This document shows, one piece after another, positions 7,151 through 9,744 of a stretch of DNA of 9,744 nt. The notes under the pieces are model-generated. The model saw only the letters and a program-made list of their open reading frames with translations, was not told where the DNA came from and ran no database searches. This DNA is from Candidatus Hydrogenedentota bacterium. GTDB taxonomy: Bacteria; Spirochaetota; Leptospiria; Turneriellales; J094. A program made the position numbers and the translations under genes. Every line of letters starts with the position of its first letter. Position 1 is the stretch's first letter. The stretch is from the NCBI GenBank assembly GCA_003695005.1, contig RFJE01000207.1, forward strand, positions 1 to 9,744, in the 5' to 3' direction.

Positions 7151-7340
7151 ATTAAAGATAGGGCAAAAAGGCTCCCTCATCCCTCACCTTTTTTTACGTT
7201 TTGTAACATAAATGGCGTGCATTGCTCCTATTTAAGTAGAAAACAAAATCTTGTTCTACCTTTGTGTAAAAAAAGGTGAGGGATTCAGGGTGCGTAAGTT
7301 GCACCCTGCATGCCTTTTTGCCCTTCATCGAGAATTTCTG
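7151..7340. repeat. Structured intergenic repeat, copy C
   Basis: A nested inverted repeat. The outer arms are 7161-7172 and 7312-7323 (12 bp, perfect); the inner arms are 7179-7197 and 7266-7284 (19 bp, perfect). Extra hairpins lie at 7236-7259 and 7286-7308. The outer ends match copy A (11-32 and 85-113) with few changes, while the interior is different and longer. GCTCCCTCATCCCTCACC at 7171-7188 recurs with a two-base deletion at 9456-9471. The right end (from 7285) overlaps the capA coding sequence and supplies its stop codon. Being between convergent genes, it probably ends transcripts from both sides. Confidence 0.82.
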
Positions 7341-8442
7341 CGATAAGCTTATCTTTCTTTAGGATAAACCGAGTCTTATTTTGCGGCAATTGTTTACTCC
7401 ATTTTTGAATATATTTTAATATCCTCTTAGCAAAAATTCCTTTTGAAAATTTAGGAATGAATGGAGTAAATTCTTCTTTTTTCTTTTTTATACGAAATGG
7501 TTTTGCATTATTCGTATATAGGGGAAAAATTTCGGTTTTTAAAAACGACACTTTTTTATTTTCAATTTTTACGGTTAGCCGTAACGCCATACTGTACATT
7601 TTTGCCTTTCTTTTTTTATATCGGGATGTTTTTGTTCCCATGGCAAAGTTTCCTAAAGAATAAGCAATGAATCCATGATGATAAAATTGAACTCCCTGTG
7701 CTACATGAGGATGGTGCCCTAAAATTAAATCCGCTCCTGCTTTAATGACTGCTTTGTATTTTATTCTTTTTTTGCGGGAAGGAATATGGGTATATTCTCT
7801 GCCATAGTGAATAGAAACAATAATAAAATCAGCTTGTTTCTTTACTGTGCGAATATCTCTTTTGACTCGTGCCAGCCGAAATAAGTTGACTTTATTTTCG
7901 CAGCAGTAAGAGTAAGCTAAAAAAGCCACTTTAAAATTTTTTCCTTGTGGCGAGAAAACGAGATACTTTCGTGCTTGCTTTTTTGTAAGTCCAGCCCCTG
8001 TCCATTTTAGATACGGCGAAAATTCTCTTTGTTTTTCGAGGTACTGAAAAGTATCCTTAACTCCCTTTTTTCCTGCATCATAAATATGATTATTCGCCAT
8101 CGAGAGCAAATTAAACCCAGCTTCTCGAAGCCATCTAGCTTCTTCTGGAAATCCAGTAAACTGATACTTATAGATTTTAGGTCTTTTTGTTTTTTGTTTT
8201 GTTAAAGGAGCTTCTAAATTTCCAAAGGTTAAATCCGCGCTTTGTAGAAACTTTCTTGTACGAGAATAAATGTTACTACCCAGCTTTGAAAAAACTTTTT
8301 TCAATTTTGTATTGCAAGGATGAACAATATCACCCACTGCCACGATGGTCAGGAGATTCGATTTGCTTTTTTTCAAAGATTTAGCTTTATTTTGTTTGCA
8401 ATGGATGCAAAGGAGTAATACTGCTAAAATAATGTGTTTCAT
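7285..8442 (-). CDS. CapA family metallophosphatase, probable lipoprotein
   Basis: A 385-residue protein of the CapA/PGA_cap group (calcineurin-like fold), whose best-known members take part in poly-gamma-glutamate capsule formation. Metal-site motifs are present in order: VGD (36-38), GNLEAPL (74-80), NNH (117-119), HYGREYTH (212-219), GHHPH (242-246) and SLGNF (262-266). The N-terminus is a short signal sequence ending at Cys15, which looks like a relaxed spirochaetal lipobox, although His at -1 is unusual. The mature protein would be outside the cytoplasmic membrane. After residue 270 the protein is strongly basic with no recognised domain. Residues about 371-385 come from the right end of repeat copy C, including the TGA stop. 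No capB, capC or pgs partner is nearby, so the substrate is unknown. No clear ribosome binding site precedes the ATG. Confidence 0.82.
   Translation of the reverse strand: MKHIILAVLLLCIHCKQNKAKSLKKSKSNLLTIVAVGDIVHPCNTKLKKVFSKLGSNIYSRTRKFLQSADLTFGNLEAPLTKQKTKRPKIYKYQFTGFPEEARWLREAGFNLLSMANNHIYDAGKKGVKDTFQYLEKQREFSPYLKWTGAGLTKKQARKYLVFSPQGKNFKVAFLAYSYCCENKVNLFRLARVKRDIRTVKKQADFIIVSIHYGREYTHIPSRKKRIKYKAVIKAGADLILGHHPHVAQGVQFYHHGFIAYSLGNFAMGTKTSRYKKRKAKMYSMALRLTVKIENKKVSFLKTEIFPLYTNNAKPFRIKKKKEEFTPFIPKFSKGIFAKRILKYIQKWSKQLPQNKTRFILKKDKLIAEILDEGQKGMQGATYAP
7286..7319 (+). terminator. Probable intrinsic terminator for def, inside copy C
   Basis: CAGGGTGC (7286-7293) pairs perfectly with GCACCCTG (7301-7308) around a seven-base loop. 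Five T residues follow at 7315-7319, after a six-base gap. The gap is longer than usual and the T-run also belongs to the outer arm of the repeat, so function is plausible rather than certain. Confidence 0.45.
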
Positions 8443-8655
8443 TTAAGGATAATAAAATATTTCTCACTCTCGACTGTACAGAAAAAATTGAAATTTATTC
8501 TTGAGCTTTAGCTTTCATTACCACTAACCATGCTAAATCTTCAGGGAGCGGCTAGCTTTTTGTGGACAGCAAAGCTAATTTGTTTCGCTTTTTAATATCG
8601 ACACGAAAATACTTTACAAAATATCCGTTTCTGTTAAGCTGTATCTGGAGGTAAT
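8443..8655. other. Divergent spacer with alternative pairings
   Basis: No gene is visible. AAAGCTAA at 8571-8578 can pair with TTAGCTTT at 8508-8515. Seven of its bases can instead pair with TAGCTTT at 8553-8559, so two exclusive small structures are possible. For the rightward gene, TTTACA at 8613-8618 is a possible -35, but no good -10 is placed after it. Confidence 0.3.
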
Positions 8656-9279
8656 ATGAATAAAAAGAGAGTGAATTCATTATCTCTTTCGCCGCGACAG
8701 AGCGGGAAAGTAATCCTGAATCTTGTCAATCGCGCTCAAGATGAGCAGTATGATACTAGCATTACTTTACCGAAATGGCAGACTTATCGTATAACAGCTG
8801 CAAAAGAAAAATTAAAGGAACATGGAATAAAAATGACCACTACAGAAATTATTTCTGCTTGCATCCGAATTTTAGCAAAAAAAGTAAGGCGACATAAAGT
8901 ATGTAATACAACTCGCGTTAGACGGAAAAATCCAACGTTAGGCAAATATAAGAAAGTTTCCGTTCAGTGGGAAGCAGAAGTGTATAATATTCTTTTGATG
9001 CTTGCTGATCATGCACGAGTGTGTCACTCAGTGATGGCGGATATTGCATTAAGGATGTATTTAGAGATAGTGGTAAAAGCGCTGATTGCAGAGGGAAAGG
9101 GAAAAGTAGAGATATGCTTTATACGACATCGAGGTAAAGAAGTGGTAAAATCACATAAAAGCATTGACACCCTGTATTTTGCGAGGTTACTAAATGGCCT
9201 GTACGGTATTTACCGTAGAAGGACTTGGCGATGTGGTAGCAAAAGCTTAATTTATAGATCGTCATGGGATTTTTTCTGA
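8656..9279 (+). CDS. DUF1564-like small basic protein
   Basis: A 207-residue basic protein of unknown function. It resembles the DUF1564 family, a set of paralogues in Leptospira, in layout: a threonine/leucine/proline strand, a helix pair, a basic linker, then a second strand-helix-helix. This match is from memory and tentative. I see two similar units, about residues 32-76 and 96-139. Each is a short beta strand (DTSITLP; KKVSVQW) followed by two helices, as in a ribbon-helix-helix DNA-binding fold. The linker (80-95) is rich in Arg and Lys. No signal peptide or membrane segment is present. The start is well supported by GGAGG four bases upstream. The last 20 residues (about 188-207) look unlike protein of the same character and overlap a protein-like stretch in another frame, so the C-terminus may have been altered by a frameshift. 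Confidence 0.6.
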   Translation: MNKKRVNSLSLSPRQSGKVILNLVNRAQDEQYDTSITLPKWQTYRITAAKEKLKEHGIKMTTTEIISACIRILAKKVRRHKVCNTTRVRRKNPTLGKYKKVSVQWEAEVYNILLMLADHARVCHSVMADIALRMYLEIVVKALIAEGKGKVEICFIRHRGKEVVKSHKSIDTLYFARLLNGLYGIYRRRTWRCGSKSLIYRSSWDFF

Positions 9280-9307
9280 TAAGTATAGCGAATTTTTGAC
9301 ACGTTAA
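9194..9307 (+). pseudogene. Possible short gene remnant with one internal stop
   Basis: From ATG at 9194 one frame reads MACTVFTVEGLGDVVAKA, then TAA at 9248-9250. It then continues in the same frame as FIDRHGIFSDKYSEFLTR to TAA at 9305-9307. Both halves have ordinary protein composition, unlike the overlapping tail of the DUF1564-like gene. I do not recognise a family. It could be a degraded small gene or chance. Confidence 0.2.
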
Positions 9308-9744
9308 CGATAAAGACTATGGGTCATTTAACAGGAATCCCCGCTAGCTGTATTTTAAGGTTTCACAAAAATGTAGCTACCTTCTCAAGAGCTTGTGCGC
9401 CAACCTCCTGTTGGCACATAAGCGGGACGCTTCAATGCGGCAAAGCAGCATTTCCGCTCCCATCCCTCACCACTTTCTTTTGAAAGTGGTGAGGGAAAGA
9501 GTCTGTGCGCTAGTTGGCGCCCAGACTCTCAAGTTAGCTCTTTCACAAAATAAAATTGAGGCAGGGTAAGCGTCAAATGAAGTCGTAATAAAAATTATAG
9601 CTGATACGGATTGCACTATTTTCTAGCTCACCCGCTCGGGGGGTGGCGTAGGACGCGCAGTGATGAGACGGTTGACGGGACGGAAAACGTACAGTAACCT
9701 TTTCTTGTAGAATAAGTTAGAAATATTCATAGTCTTGTTTAGCC
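9280..9744. other. Non-coding right-hand region
   Basis: No open frame here has a convincing start and protein-like content. The left two thirds hold the hairpin cluster described separately (9390-9530). From about 9551 to the end the only structure seen is a small hairpin, CACCC (9629-9633) with GGGTG (9641-9645), in a local GC-rich patch at about 9629-9685. I see no tRNA, rRNA or known small RNA. Confidence 0.5.
9390..9530. repeat. Hairpin cluster, repeat copy D
   Basis: Four palindromes stand side by side. 9392-9404 with 9410-9422 has thirteen pairs with two mismatches and loop CTCCT. AATGC (9434-9438) pairs with GCATT (9448-9452), with further inner pairing. 9463-9477 with 9482-9496 is a perfect 15-bp stem with loop TTTT. 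9498-9510 with 9517-9529 has thirteen pairs with one mismatch. The first resembles copy B at 1100-1129. The sequence before the third, at 9456-9471, matches copy C at 7171-7188. The direct repeat TTTCACAAAA lies outside the cluster at 9361-9370 and 9541-9550. Confidence 0.7.

Noticed and set aside
9390..9530. Integron attC site or retron RNA
   Set aside because: The GTTGG arms do not fit the GTTRRRY attC core with a conserved partner, the gene layout is not cassette-like, and there is no integrase of integron type or reverse transcriptase nearby.

Overview
The window reads as chromosomal DNA from a low-GC spirochaete, most likely a member of the Leptospiraceae. The taxonomic clue is two proteins resembling families I know mainly from Leptospira. 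One is a GAF-plus-PilZ-like protein of the DUF1577 type; the other is a small basic protein resembling DUF1564. The housekeeping genes fit but do not decide the question. This assignment is from memory of the families, not from a search.

Layout from left to right: a xerD-type tyrosine recombinase (minus strand) ends at an intrinsic terminator built from a structured repeat at the left edge. Upstream of it on the same strand lies an NnrS-family membrane protein. NnrS is divergent from a compact three-gene operon on the plus strand, pntAA-pntAB-pntB, encoding a proton-pumping NAD(P) transhydrogenase with the alpha subunit split in two. The pnt operon converges on the DUF1577/PilZ-like gene: the two stop codons share TTAA, and the pnt terminator lies inside the last codons of the opposing gene. 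The DUF1577-like gene is divergent from a peptide deformylase gene (def). def converges on a CapA-type metallophosphatase, a probable lipoprotein, with a large structured repeat between them that also encodes the CapA C-terminus. A DUF1564-like gene follows on the plus strand, and the last 465 bases are non-coding and rich in hairpins.

The genes are ordinary: chromosome dimer resolution, NADPH supply and redox balance, NO/redox stress, c-di-GMP-type signalling, protein N-terminal maturation and an envelope enzyme. I see no phage, CRISPR, toxin-antitoxin or transposase gene.

The most interesting content is between the genes. Four intergenic places carry palindromic elements that share modules in different combinations. 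Two copies (11-113 and 7151-7340) have matching outer ends on both sides, unrelated interiors, and one compensatory base-pair change in the stem. Other modules link these copies to positions 1100-1135 and 9390-9530. This looks like a family of mosaic structured repeats comparable in concept to enterobacterial BIME/REP elements. I do not recognise it as a named family.
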